From positions 1 through 40,573 of IMG/VR virus record IMGVR_UViG_3300005340_000055: DNA of 40,573 nt; one strand, given 5' to 3'. The notes below the pieces were generated by a model. It did no database searches and was not told where the DNA came from. It saw only the letters and a list, made by a program, of their open reading frames with translations. Of this stretch, positions 24,658 to 32,366 are shown in pieces (position 1 is the first letter of the stretch; each line of letters opens with the position of its first letter). This DNA is from a virus. A program made the translations under genes and the position numbers.

Positions 24658-26109
24658 TCAGGCGCGCCTTTTTCGTTGATTTTGCAGGGAAATGACCCGA
24701 TTTGACCCCGTTGACATCGTAGGGGTCACAGGTTCGATCCCTGTCGCGCCCACCATTTTACGAGACTTTTCAAGGGTCTTTGGCATCACCCGGGCGCCAA
24801 TCTCAGCCAGAGCCTTGCGATTCAGTAGCGTTTCAGTCGCAAACAGCGGTCGGGCGGTGTGCTCGGCGATCAGCGCGATGACGCAGTCGGTCGCCAGCGC
24901 GACATCGGCCAGCATCTGCGGGTCGTCGGTTTCGTAGTGGTCGGTAGTGCGCGAGCCGTCCCGGACCACATGGCCGAGCCAGAGCGAGCGCTGCTCGCGC
25001 GGAACCGCCCTGAATAGCCGCTTGACCTGGTCGGTCATGAAATACCGGAAACTTTTCTGTGCAAAGCCGGGCAGGTCGAGGGCGGCGCCGTGGCGGCGGA
25101 AGGCCTGTTTGACGGTTCCGACCCGGCAGCGCTTGTAGGTCAGCAGGCCAGGCTCAACGAGCTCACGCCCGGCGCGCCGATCGGCGACGTCGCGCGCCGC
25201 GTCCTCGCGCTCCCAATGTTCGATCCAGCCGGCCAGGCACCGGGTCAGCGGCTGGCGCGGGCGCCGCTTGTTCGTGGCGACCCAGCCGGGCGGTGCCAGG
25301 TCGATTACGCCGGCGTTCCAGTCGATCTGTTCGGCCGGGTCGAGATCGATCAGGGCCTGCGGCCGCGCCCAGGTGCACAGCGCCATGATGGCGAACCGGA
25401 ACAGATGCGGCGCGTCGAGGGAATCGAGCAGCGCGGCCATCTGCTCGATCGAGAGCGTCCTAGCGCGTGGACCCCGGACCGGGATCTGCAGCTCGGCGGC
25501 GATCCGGTCACGCGTCATCACGATCTGCGGTGCGCTCGCCAGCAAGGCGGCCTCGACCTCGTCGCCGACCGCATCGATGCGCATCTTGACCGCGCAGGCG
25601 TCGAGGAACGCCGAACGCATGACGTCGAACAGGCGGGCGATGTAGCTCGGCGCGTGACCATGCGTTGCCCTCGACCATTTGGCGAACGCGAGCTGCTGCG
25701 CCGGCGTCCAGAACGCGACCGGCGCGGCGACGCGCTTGATATGGGTGAGATAGTCGGTGAACAGCACCACGGCGCGGCCGGCGGCTTCCTCGGATGCGAT
25801 CTGCGTCGCACGGGTGTCGAGATAGGCCTGCAGGACCGCGAGCGTCAGGACTTGATCAGGGCCAGGCGCGGCTTGCCCGCTGCCGGCTTGCGGGGCGGCA
25901 GCGACGAGCGCCGCGAGCTTGATCTTGGCCTCTTCCTTATCTGTGACGCCAAGGCTTCGCCGACGGACTCGGCGAGATGCGGCGTCATTCCGGCAGGCGT
26001 ACCAGTATCCGCCGCGGTCTGGGAATGAACGCTCGAGGAAATATCCGCCGATGGAGAAACGCTCGGCGCCGTCACTGTCGGTACCGGCTGGGCGTCGGGG
26101 CTTGCGCAT
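24658..26109 (-). CDS. int: Tyrosine recombinase (phage integrase)
   Basis: 483 residues from ATG 26109; an upstream TTG (26169) would add 20. An N-terminal arm-binding part (YWYACRNDAASRRVRRRSLG), a SAM-like core-binding part, and the catalytic domain: Arg249 in CTWARPQAL, Lys281 in ATNKRRP, Arg355 in QKSFRYFMTD, His380 in LGH, and the nucleophile Tyr392 in TTDHYE. In box II, Lys and Tyr stand where many integrases have His. The last 30 residues (VGATGIEPVTPTMST...) are encoded by the tRNA-derived attP core, so integration changes the end of the gene. Integration into a tRNA-Val gene is inferred. Confidence 0.85.
   Translation of the reverse strand: MRKPRRPAGTDSDGAERFSIGGYFLERSFPDRGGYWYACRNDAASRRVRRRSLGVTDKEEAKIKLAALVAAAPQAGSGQAAPGPDQVLTLAVLQAYLDTRATQIASEEAAGRAVVLFTDYLTHIKRVAAPVAFWTPAQQLAFAKWSRATHGHAPSYIARLFDVMRSAFLDACAVKMRIDAVGDEVEAALLASAPQIVMTRDRIAAELQIPVRGPRARTLSIEQMAALLDSLDAPHLFRFAIMALCTWARPQALIDLDPAEQIDWNAGVIDLAPPGWVATNKRRPRQPLTRCLAGWIEHWEREDAARDVADRRAGRELVEPGLLTYKRCRVGTVKQAFRRHGAALDLPGFAQKSFRYFMTDQVKRLFRAVPREQRSLWLGHVVRDGSRTTDHYETDDPQMLADVALATDCVIALIAEHTARPLFATETLLNRKALAEIGARVMPKTLEKSRKMVGATGIEPVTPTMSTGSNRVISLQNQRKRRA
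24709..24755 (+). other. attP: attP core: 3' half of a tRNA-Val(GAC)
   Basis: From CGTTGACATCGTAG the sequence reads as anticodon loop (TTGACAT, anticodon GAC), 3' anticodon stem, variable loop GGGTC, T arm ACAGG-TTCGATC-CCTGT, acceptor strand CGCGCCC, A and CCA. The 5' half of the tRNA is missing and the 5' anticodon stem no longer pairs, so this is not a functional tRNA. A phage carrying the 3' end of a tRNA at attP restores the host gene upon integration. It overlaps int residues 452-467. Confidence 0.8.
24821..24843 (+). promoter_or_regulatory. Right arm: paired integrase arm-type sites
   Basis: TTCAGTAGCG (24821-24830) and TTCAGTCGCAAA (24832-24843), again 11 bp apart and in the same orientation as the left arm pair. 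They lie within the int coding sequence, 66 bp from the core. Confidence 0.7.
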
Positions 26110-26306
26110 TGGCGGGCTCGCAGATGGGTGCGGTCGATGTATTCCTGCACTTGGTGGGGCGTGTAGCAAGGGCCTCCGGAGAAGGCGTAATAATCAATAT
26201 CGCCTTGACGGCGCGCGCGCCGAAGGTCCTTCGGCCGAATCATCGTCCAGCGCGCGAGGACCTCGGCCTCCGTCAGATAGTCCTCGCTGGCGATGACGTC
26301 GCTCAT
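25845..26306 (-). CDS. Excisionase-like helix-turn-helix protein
   Basis: 153 residues. Residues 10-58 form a MerR-like/HTH_17-type DNA-binding fold: YLTEAEVLARW, LRRARRQGDIDYYAFSG, YTPHQVQEYIDRT. Such proteins act as recombination directionality factors or small regulators. Immediately upstream of int, in the place of xis. The remaining 90 residues are Ser/Pro/Thr/Arg-rich and probably disordered, and that part overlaps the int frame by about 265 bp. Either the long tail is real, or int starts further inside. No good ribosome binding site is visible. Xis role is inferred from fold and position. Confidence 0.65.
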   Translation of the reverse strand: MSDVIASEDYLTEAEVLARWTMIRPKDLRRARRQGDIDYYAFSGGPCYTPHQVQEYIDRTHLRARQCASPDAQPVPTVTAPSVSPSADISSSVHSQTAADTGTPAGMTPHLAESVGEALASQIRKRPRSSSRRSSLPPRKPAAGKPRLALIKS

Positions 26307-26338
26307 GTCGTCGTGCGTTCAATGTTGTTGCCGACGCA

Positions 26339-26524
26339 TTAGCGGGGCTCGCCCTTCAAAAGCTTCATGACGGAACCGATTTGAACGATCGCGTCACCCA
26401 ATTGCAGGATGATCGGATCAGTCACGTCATCTTCTTCGCGTTTATGCTTGAGGTCGATTAGATTGTAATACGGCACCTCCAGCCCGATGGCCGCAACTTC
26501 GATAATGCCCTTGGCGTGTTTCAT
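26339..26524 (-). CDS. Small unknown protein
   Basis: 61 residues from ATG 26524, overlapping the previous stop as ATGA. MKHAKGIIEVAAIGLEVPYY, then KHKREEDDVTDPIILQLGDA and an end in MKLLKGEPR. Mixed, soluble, no recognised family. Lower GC than the rest of the window. Its coupling to the upstream gene is the main support. Confidence 0.5.
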   Translation of the reverse strand: MKHAKGIIEVAAIGLEVPYYNLIDLKHKREEDDVTDPIILQLGDAIVQIGSVMKLLKGEPR

Positions 26525-26784
26525 CGGCTCACATCTTCCCCAGGAGCGCGGCACAGCGCTTGCCTGCCCTCATCTGTCACGTAGACGTAACTGGTATCCG
26601 TGCGGTCGTCGTGGCGGCTTATGAGCCAGCCGGCGTCATGGCATTGGTTGAATACATCTGGCTTGCTCAGCGTCGATCGATCATCGCAAAACGGCGCAAG
26701 GGCTTTGTCGTCGTGGTCCATCTTGCCGTCCGCGCGGGCGATCACTCGTAGGCACTCAAGTCGCTCTGGCGTCATTTCCATCAT
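26521..26784 (-). CDS. Small winged-helix-like protein
   Basis: 87 residues. MTPERLECLRVIARADGK reads as a first helix; PDVFNQCHDAGWLISRHDD and SYVYVTDEGRQAL fit the recognition helix and wing of a winged-helix domain (T-x-x-G-R-x-A-L end). Such small proteins often regulate phage genes, but no target is visible. It is ATGA-coupled to the following gene and lies upstream of the int region. Fold is a reading of pattern only. Confidence 0.5.
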   Translation of the reverse strand: MMEMTPERLECLRVIARADGKMDHDDKALAPFCDDRSTLSKPDVFNQCHDAGWLISRHDDRTDTSYVYVTDEGRQALCRAPGEDVSR

Positions 26785-26801
26785 GGCGCATGTATCTCCG
26801 G

Positions 26802-27173
26802 TTATTGCGCCGTGCGAACGCCGCTGGCGGACGGCTTTGATACAATCCCCATATCCTCGAACATCTGCATGATGCTGGCCGCTCGATTATAGCCAATGCG
26901 CAGCTTGCGTTGGAGGAAGCTGGTTGACGCTTTTTCCTTCACGAGGGCTTTGGCGGCGTCGATTTCGGCGGCCGTGAACCATTCTCTGATCTTTGCCAGG
27001 GCGAATGTCCGCTCCTGTCCCTTTTCGCAATCGACGGCTTCGAGCAGCCACTCTGTTTCCGGGTGCCACTCGTTGTTCTCGAACACGACGCGGCCGGGTC
27101 GGATGCGACGGTAGCCGCGAATGCCACGCCAGTTCACGTAATCGATGTAAACTTCCTGCTTCGGGTCGGCCAT
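26802..27173 (-). CDS. FtsK gamma-like winged-helix protein with N-terminal WYL-like part
   Basis: 123 residues from ATG 27173, with AGGAGA upstream. Residues 66-123 match the FtsK gamma domain: AKALVKEKASTSFLQRKLRI and GYNRAASIMQMFEDMGIVS. In FtsK this winged helix reads KOPS sites and touches XerD. The N-terminal 60 residues read YIDYVNWRGIRGYRRIRP, WHPETEWLLEAVDCEKG and RTFALAKI, similar to the WYL/SH3-like fold of transcription regulators. No motor domain is present. The combination suggests a small DNA-binding regulator, or a factor acting on host FtsK/Xer; which of the two is unknown. Confidence 0.7.
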   Translation of the reverse strand: MADPKQEVYIDYVNWRGIRGYRRIRPGRVVFENNEWHPETEWLLEAVDCEKGQERTFALAKIREWFTAAEIDAAKALVKEKASTSFLQRKLRIGYNRAASIMQMFEDMGIVSKPSASGVRTAQ

Positions 27174-27205
27174 TGGTCTCTCCTGTTGTGCCGCGTTGAC
27201 GGCCC

Positions 27206-27382
27206 CTACACGCGCAGCTGCTCGATCTTCTCGCGAAGCGACGCGTACGCTTGCGGCGTCGCTCGCCCGCGCACGATGCTCCTGAGAAGATAGATTGCGT
27301 TCTCGGCGGTGCATCTGATGTGATCCGGCTTGCCGTGGCGAAAGACGCGAAGCGCCCGGCATGCGTCGACGATCTCACGCAT
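27206..27382 (-). CDS. Small unknown protein
   Basis: 58 residues from ATG 27382, overlapping the previous gene by 8 bp. MREIVDACRALRVFRHGKPD, TAENAIYLLRSIVRGRA and a basic end SLREKIEQLRV. Helical, basic, no family recognised. Part of a string of small genes in the same direction. Confidence 0.45.
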   Translation of the reverse strand: MREIVDACRALRVFRHGKPDHIRCTAENAIYLLRSIVRGRATPQAYASLREKIEQLRV

Positions 27383-27644
27383 CGCGTGTTCCACTGGTAT
27401 GCGTGGCACTGAGAAGGTGCTTCGCCAAAGCCACCTGAATGATTTTGTCGCATTCGGGATTGGCCATGTCCGCCTGCACCGCAGCCATCGCGACGAACTC
27501 CGACGACACGGCGCGGCTGTCCTTGGGCTCGTGTTTTTCCAGATAGTAAAGAGCCAGCCCCAGAGCATTCTCCAGAGCCACTATCCGCTCATCGGAGCGC
27601 ACGTTCTTTTCATCTCGTTTCCACATAGCTGCGAGAGTTGTCAT
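27375..27644 (-). CDS. Small unknown helical protein
   Basis: 89 residues from ATG 27644 (ATGA with the upstream gene). MTTLAAMWKRDEKNVRSDER, then LENALGLALYYLEKHEPKDS and AKHLLSATHTSG. Looks like a soluble alpha-helical protein with no metal or nucleotide motif. Not recognised. Confidence 0.5.
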   Translation of the reverse strand: MTTLAAMWKRDEKNVRSDERIVALENALGLALYYLEKHEPKDSRAVSSEFVAMAAVQADMANPECDKIIQVALAKHLLSATHTSGTRDA

Positions 27645-27922
27645 GGCGTGCCACGCTCCCCTGCGGTTATCGCTACACCGATCCACTCGGCAGTCAGGAC
27701 ACGCACGTCGGCGAACTGAACGAAGAGGTCCGACCCGGCGAATAGATCGTCGTTCATGTCGCCGCCGAAATTCTCCAGTGTCCGCGCCACCTCGGGGGCG
27801 CTGGCATCTGCCAACCCCTCCAGATCGGCCACGGACATCTCCATGTCTTTCGCGCACTCCGCGAGCTTTTCTGGCGAGAGATTATCGACATCGATTTCGA
27901 GTGTGACGCGCATCGTCTTCAT
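27641..27922 (-). CDS. Small acidic unknown protein
   Basis: 93 residues: MKTMRVTLEIDVDNLSPEKL, CAKDMEMSVADLEG, DDLFAGSDLFVQFADVRVLT. Acidic, with a first beta strand. It starts within the previous stop (ATGA type at 27919-27922) and overlaps the next gene likewise. No family recognised; acidic early phage proteins often bind host proteins, but that is speculation here. Confidence 0.5.
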   Translation of the reverse strand: MKTMRVTLEIDVDNLSPEKLAECAKDMEMSVADLEGLADASAPEVARTLENFGGDMNDDLFAGSDLFVQFADVRVLTAEWIGVAITAGERGTP

Positions 27923-28251
27923 GGTGTGCCTCGTTTATCCTGCGTGACCGCGCCGTCGGGCTCGCCAACTTCCTCGCGTATCGCGTCGATGGCCATGGCG
28001 ATGTCGTTCCGGCAGCACTCAATCGCCGACTTCACGATTTCGGGCAGATGAACCCTGCCATACGAACTCAGCACTTCCGCCGCCTCCTTGGCGCCGGGGC
28101 ACGCGCTGGCGTAGTTAAGATGGACAGACACGGATGCGGAGTCGCTGTCGCTCCGGCCCGTCAGGTTTACGCCGTATTGCTCAAGCCACAGCAGCGCAGT
28201 TCGCCGCTTCGCGATCTGGCCAGCCGCGGCGGAAATCCGTGCTTCGTTCAT
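27919..28251 (-). CDS. Small unknown protein
   Basis: 110 residues from ATG 28251: MNEARISAAAGQIAKRRTAL, WLEQYGVNLTGRSDSDSA, VHLNYASACPGAKEAAEVL and a helix with VKSAIECCRNDIAMAIDAI. Soluble, with no signal peptide. A 65-bp gap without features separates it from the ParB-like gene upstream. Not recognised. Confidence 0.5.
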   Translation of the reverse strand: MNEARISAAAGQIAKRRTALLWLEQYGVNLTGRSDSDSASVSVHLNYASACPGAKEAAEVLSSYGRVHLPEIVKSAIECCRNDIAMAIDAIREEVGEPDGAVTQDKRGTP

Positions 28252-28316
28252 TCTGTGCCCCGCTGTTGGGATGGCATTACGACGACTGCGTATTCGGGCG
28301 TGGCCCAGCCCTCGGA

Positions 28317-29972
28317 TCACGCCGCCTTCTTCTTGGCTGGTTTCTTCGCCGGCGCCTTCTTTGCTCCGGGCCCGTCGTATCCGGCAACACGCAGCTGTTC
28401 CGGAAGCCACTTGGTCTTGGGCACATTGGCGATCGCGAACGCCGCGGCCTCGCCAGTCTTCATCTTGAGCACCTTGGCGCCGTGGTCTTTGCCCATCGCC
28501 TCGGTGACGGCCTGCGCGATGATCGCCTTGCTGATCCCGCCGAAATAGTCTTTCGGGTCGAAGACCTCGCGCAGCGCCGCATTCATGCGCTTGGGGTCGA
28601 TTGCGTTGCAGATGGTCGAGGCTGCATCTTCCTCGTTGAATGCATCCCGGCTCGCGTTGTAGTTCCGGAAATCGAACGCGCCGCCGACCAGCTTAGCGAA
28701 CAGCGCCATTTGCTCTTTCGGCGCCATCTTGCCGATGCGCGTGAATGCGGCATCGAATTCTTCGTCGTACTCGATCTCGCGCGCGCCGAATCCGTCATTT
28801 CGGAGCTTCACGCCGGTTTCATATGAGATCAGCGCCGCCACCGCGATCGTCAGCGCGAGCGACGGATCGCTCTCGACCGCCTTTGCCGCAGCCACCGTCA
28901 GCGCGCAACTCAGCCGGTGCGCCATGGCATTGGATATCGCGGCTTCAACGGTCTCGCCCTTGGCCTTGGCGGCTGCGGTCTTTGTCTTCTTCTGCTGCGA
29001 CGGCTTCTGCATCGCGTAACGGATCTCGAGCGTGCCATCGTGCTTGAGTTCGACGAGACACCCGGACTTGGCCATGTTTTCGGGCGATTGCTTTTTGCCA
29101 CCAGGCAGCTGGGTCCAGTTCCAGGTGCTGTGTCCGGCCTCTTCGCGCGTCTCGGCCCAAGACCAGCCTTCCGCCTTCAGCGCTGCGCATTTGTCGGCAA
29201 GCTTCTTGTCGGCGAGCTTGCGCAAAAGCTTCTCATCCGACACCGCAGAGTTGTCGTTCTCTTTCTCGGCGAACAGATCCTCGATAATGGTCCCGCCGGC
29301 GGCCTCATAGTCCTTGCGGCCGACAAAATGGAGCAACTTCGCGGCACCGTCTTGGTCGCCGACGATCGCGCGGCGGATTTGCCAATTACTGGCGCGCTTG
29401 CCGACCTTCTTGAAAACACGCTCCTGATCGGCATGATCGGCCGCCATCGTATAGGCTTGAGCCTCTTCCTCATCGAGTTCGCCGGCGCGCCATGCCTCGC
29501 GGATCTTCGGCGAGAGTGCGGCCAACGCCAGCGACTGCTGTACATATCGTTTGCTCGTGCCGTACCGCGCCGCGATCTCCTCGATCGTATCGCCGCCGGC
29601 GATGAACGCGGTGCAGGCCTCGAACTCGTCGACCGGGTGCATCTCGTCGCGGAACAGGTTGAGCGCCAGCGACGTATCGCGCGCCTGCTCGTCGGTTGCT
29701 TCCTCGATCGTGACCGGGACCGGATATTCCGAGGTGACCGGAATACCCTTGATGTCCTGCTTGGCCTTGGCGATCGTCTGCAGGGCGCGGAGGCGTTTGC
29801 CGCCATCCGCGACCTTATAGCCTTCGCCGTTGAGGCGGACCAGGAGCGGGATCTTGATGCCGATCGCGCGGACGTTCATCACGAATGCGGGCGATGGCTC
29901 GACATCGGTTTTGCGGACGTTGATCGGGTCGATCGAGAGTTGAGAAAGCGGGACGTGGCTGACGCTGGTCAT
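28317..29972 (-). CDS. ParB/Spo0J-like nuclease-domain protein
   Basis: 551 residues. The N-terminal ParB domain (1-100) reads VPLSQLSIDPINVRKTD, AIGIKIPLLVRL and DGGKRLRALQTIA, the last replacing the usual GERR motif. Residues 125-165 form a helix-turn-helix (TIEEIAARYGTSKRYVQQSL and KIREAWRAGEL). The middle is a long helical part, and the end is a Lys/Pro/Ala-rich tail. Plasmid ParB-like proteins bind parS sites or act as CTP-gated clamps or nucleases; no ParA ATPase gene is seen in the window. The phage protein could regulate transcription or take part in replication. It starts by ATGA with the upstream gene. Confidence 0.75.
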   Translation of the reverse strand: MTSVSHVPLSQLSIDPINVRKTDVEPSPAFVMNVRAIGIKIPLLVRLNGEGYKVADGGKRLRALQTIAKAKQDIKGIPVTSEYPVPVTIEEATDEQARDTSLALNLFRDEMHPVDEFEACTAFIAGGDTIEEIAARYGTSKRYVQQSLALAALSPKIREAWRAGELDEEEAQAYTMAADHADQERVFKKVGKRASNWQIRRAIVGDQDGAAKLLHFVGRKDYEAAGGTIIEDLFAEKENDNSAVSDEKLLRKLADKKLADKCAALKAEGWSWAETREEAGHSTWNWTQLPGGKKQSPENMAKSGCLVELKHDGTLEIRYAMQKPSQQKKTKTAAAKAKGETVEAAISNAMAHRLSCALTVAAAKAVESDPSLALTIAVAALISYETGVKLRNDGFGAREIEYDEEFDAAFTRIGKMAPKEQMALFAKLVGGAFDFRNYNASRDAFNEEDAASTICNAIDPKRMNAALREVFDPKDYFGGISKAIIAQAVTEAMGKDHGAKVLKMKTGEAAAFAIANVPKTKWLPEQLRVAGYDGPGAKKAPAKKPAKKKAA

Positions 29973-30400
29973 GCGGCTTTTTCCTGAGTTGGAAGGGTTA
30001 AGTCGTCTGGGCTGCCGGTGTAGGAGGCGAGCATCGTCAGGCGCACACTGACGCTATGCCCGGTCCGCTGGACGCCGATCTCTGCAGTGATGGTCTCCGC
30101 GATCTCGCGCGGGTTCTTGCCTTCAACGCGCAGTGCGATGATGCGCCGGTCCTCGCGCGCGCTGTACGGCCGCACGGCGACGCCGTTCTTGCGGACGTGC
30201 GGCTTCTGGTGGCCGTAGTGCAGCGGCCGCTCGATGAGACCGTTTCGGATCATGAACCACGTCACGGTCGCGACGTGCCGGTTGAGCTTAAGCGCGATCG
30301 GACCGGGCATCGGCTTGCGCATGCGGAGCGCCAAGCGCTCGATCTCAGCGCGCTCGTCGGGCGACAGCCGGCCGCGAATGATGCTGGACGATGCCCTCAT
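29969..30400 (-). CDS. DNA-binding protein with Myb/SANT-like helices
   Basis: 143 residues from ATG 30400 (ATGA with the upstream stop; the GTG-side start adds three). The N-terminal part (LSPDERAEIERLALR, MPGPIALKLNRHVATV) looks like a helix-turn-helix; residues about 78-125 (YSAREDRRIIALRVEGKNPRE then TGHSVSVRL) match a SANT/Myb-like or regulator-type fold. Probable phage regulator or structural DNA-binding protein; target not known. Confidence 0.55.
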   Translation of the reverse strand: MRASSSIIRGRLSPDERAEIERLALRMRKPMPGPIALKLNRHVATVTWFMIRNGLIERPLHYGHQKPHVRKNGVAVRPYSAREDRRIIALRVEGKNPREIAETITAEIGVQRTGHSVSVRLTMLASYTGSPDDLTLPTQEKAA

Positions 30401-30645
30401 CGCGACCACCTTTTGGTAATCCAGCCGGGTTTCGCTTCGTGCATGAGCGCGACGAACTCATCCCGGTCGGCCTCGTTTCCGAAATACAGAGCCAGCGGGA
30501 CGGTCGGCTCCAATTTTTCGTCGGCAGCGCGCCCCATCTCGGTGATCACGAACGCCATCAGGTCATCGACCGGCGAACCTTGACGCAGCATCGCGTCTTG
30601 TTGAGCCGTCTGGAGAAACTGCTTGCAACGCTCGCGAAGTGTCAT
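30397..30645 (-). CDS. Small unknown protein
   Basis: 82 residues from ATG 30645, overlapping the HerA-like stop (ATGA). MTLRERCKQFLQTAQQDAML, VDDLMAFVITEMGRA, RDEFVALMHEAKPGW. Soluble, alpha-helical. A pattern I have seen in Rhizobiales phages without a function. Coupled to both neighbours. Confidence 0.5.
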   Translation of the reverse strand: MTLRERCKQFLQTAQQDAMLRQGSPVDDLMAFVITEMGRAADEKLEPTVPLALYFGNEADRDEFVALMHEAKPGWITKRWSR

Positions 30646-32366
30646 GCGATCCACTCCGCACGCGCGACCTGGCCCTGTGACGGATACTCGATCACTTCAA
30701 GCGAGCGCATCGAGCCGAGCACGTTCTTGAGGTGACCGCTGGTCGGCTCCCAGCCGCAGCGGTTGGCGATCTCCTCGCGCGAGATTGCTTCGCCACTCTT
30801 AGGCAGATTGTCGAAAACGATGCGCTGCGGGCCGGTCAGGATCGCGCGCACGCTGTCTTCGAGTGTCGCCGATGTGTCGGGCGCCGGCGCCGCGGCCGCT
30901 CCGGTCACCGTGAGCGTGATCGCGCCTTCAGAGGGGTATTCGATCAGGCCGAGTGTGCGAAGCGACCCGGCAACATTCTTCATGTGTCCAGAGGTGACAC
31001 GCCAGCCGGCAATGACGGCGACCTGCACGCGGGTCGGGTTCTGGTGCCCCATTCTCGCCCACCAGGCCAGCGCCTGCAGCAACTGCCGCTGCGGACCCGA
31101 AAGGCTCCCGTCACCACTCGCCGCAGGCGACGGGTTGCGCACCGGTGTGGTCTCCGGACGCGCTCGGGGTGTCCGAGCGCCGGGTGGAGGAGCGCTTGGC
31201 GAGCCCGATTGGAATTCAGGTAAGGCAGGAGCCTTGAGGACAGAGGCTTCGTGGCGATCGACGGCCTTGCGGGCCTCGTCGGCGAGGACGCGAAGCGATG
31301 ACAGTACGTCGCGGCCGAGAGTGACGAAGAAGTCGCCGCGCGCCTCGGCCGCCGCCAGTCCTCGGTTGAAACCGCGCGCCTCGGCCGCGGCGATCGCCGC
31401 CGGATCAGGCGCGCTAATTTTTGCCGCCTCGTTCGCGGGCGATTGCGCCTTCAGCCGCGCGATTTCGGCCTTGAGCGCCTTCGGGTCGTTGGCCTTGGTC
31501 TCGGTTTCGATCGTAGCCAGCCGATCCTTGAGCTTACCGAGATCCAGCGGCTTCAACGCGGCCGTCCGTTTCTTCTCACCGCGCTTGGGTGTCCGCGAGG
31601 AATCGAACGTGCGCTTGACCGGAAACGCGACCGTGGAAAGGACGCCGCGACCGGGGACCCAGACAACGCCGTGCCCTTGCTGCAGTGTCGGCAGCGCGGC
31701 GCGGATTTCTTTCCATTGCTGGCGATCGGCTTGTCCCTCGATCCAGCCTTCGAGCGCGTCGCGATCCTGCGAGCTCGTGAGCTTGAACGCGACCAGGCCG
31801 TCGACTTGTGACAACACATCCTTGCTGATGACCGCCGGCCGCTGCGTGATCAGCCACGGGATCAGGCCCTTAATCCGGCCACGGCGACAGATCTCTTCCA
31901 TCCGGCTTTGCAGCATCGGTTCGGACGACTTCTGCGGCGCCCAAAGATCGGCCTCGTCGAAGATGATGTGGACGGGTTCGCCGCTCGCTTTGCGATAGAT
32001 GGCGTCCAGAAACGCCAGCATGAATCGTCGTTCCGACGCCTTAGTGGTCAGTCCTCCGAGCGAGACGATGCAGGACTCGGCCATCCCGGCGACGGTCTCA
32101 CCGATCAGTGCGCCGGCGTGCTCGTTTAGCGGCAAGTCGCCGTGCGATCCGCCGAAGATCGGCATGGCGTAGCGCGACGGCCCGGAGCCGTCCGCGATGA
32201 GGCGCAGACCCCACCACACGTCGAGCGGATCGACGACGACGATTCGCGCGCCGCTATCCAGCAATCGTTCGACGCAGGCGCTGGCATTGTATGTCTTGCC
32301 GCTGCCGGCCGTGCCGACAAAGCCGAGACGGTCGTCGAGAGCGGCGTCTGGGATGGGATGCTTCAC
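30642..32366 (-). CDS. HerA/VirB4-like ATPase with tandem winged-helix domains
   Basis: 574 residues. Walker A is GTAGSGKT at 18-25 and Walker B VHIIFDEADLW at 132-142 (D137, E138); segments DPLDVWWGLRL and GLIPWLITQRP follow HerA/FtsK-type ATPases. After about residue 250 comes a Lys/Ala-rich coiled linker, then two copies of a winged helix: 421-488 (SGPQRQLLQALAWW... SGHMKN) and 509-574 (TGPQRIVFDNLP... SGHLKN), both ending in LIEYPS/VIEYPS. HerA motors translocate on DNA; a DNA-binding duplicate could give site specificity. No nuclease partner gene of NurA type is visible. Confidence 0.7.
   Translation of the reverse strand: MKHPIPDAALDDRLGFVGTAGSGKTYNASACVERLLDSGARIVVVDPLDVWWGLRLIADGSGPSRYAMPIFGGSHGDLPLNEHAGALIGETVAGMAESCIVSLGGLTTKASERRFMLAFLDAIYRKASGEPVHIIFDEADLWAPQKSSEPMLQSRMEEICRRGRIKGLIPWLITQRPAVISKDVLSQVDGLVAFKLTSSQDRDALEGWIEGQADRQQWKEIRAALPTLQQGHGVVWVPGRGVLSTVAFPVKRTFDSSRTPKRGEKKRTAALKPLDLGKLKDRLATIETETKANDPKALKAEIARLKAQSPANEAAKISAPDPAAIAAAEARGFNRGLAAAEARGDFFVTLGRDVLSSLRVLADEARKAVDRHEASVLKAPALPEFQSGSPSAPPPGARTPRARPETTPVRNPSPAASGDGSLSGPQRQLLQALAWWARMGHQNPTRVQVAVIAGWRVTSGHMKNVAGSLRTLGLIEYPSEGAITLTVTGAAAAPAPDTSATLEDSVRAILTGPQRIVFDNLPKSGEAISREEIANRCGWEPTSGHLKNVLGSMRSLEVIEYPSQGQVARAEWIA

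Noticed and set aside
24709-24755. Complete tRNA gene on the + strand
   Set aside because: Only the 3' half (anticodon loop to CCA) is present. The 5' stem, D arm and acceptor 5' strand are missing; the sequence before it codes for Int on the other strand.
25090-26028. 312-residue + strand open frame
   Set aside because: Antisense to the integrase, which has all catalytic residues in order.
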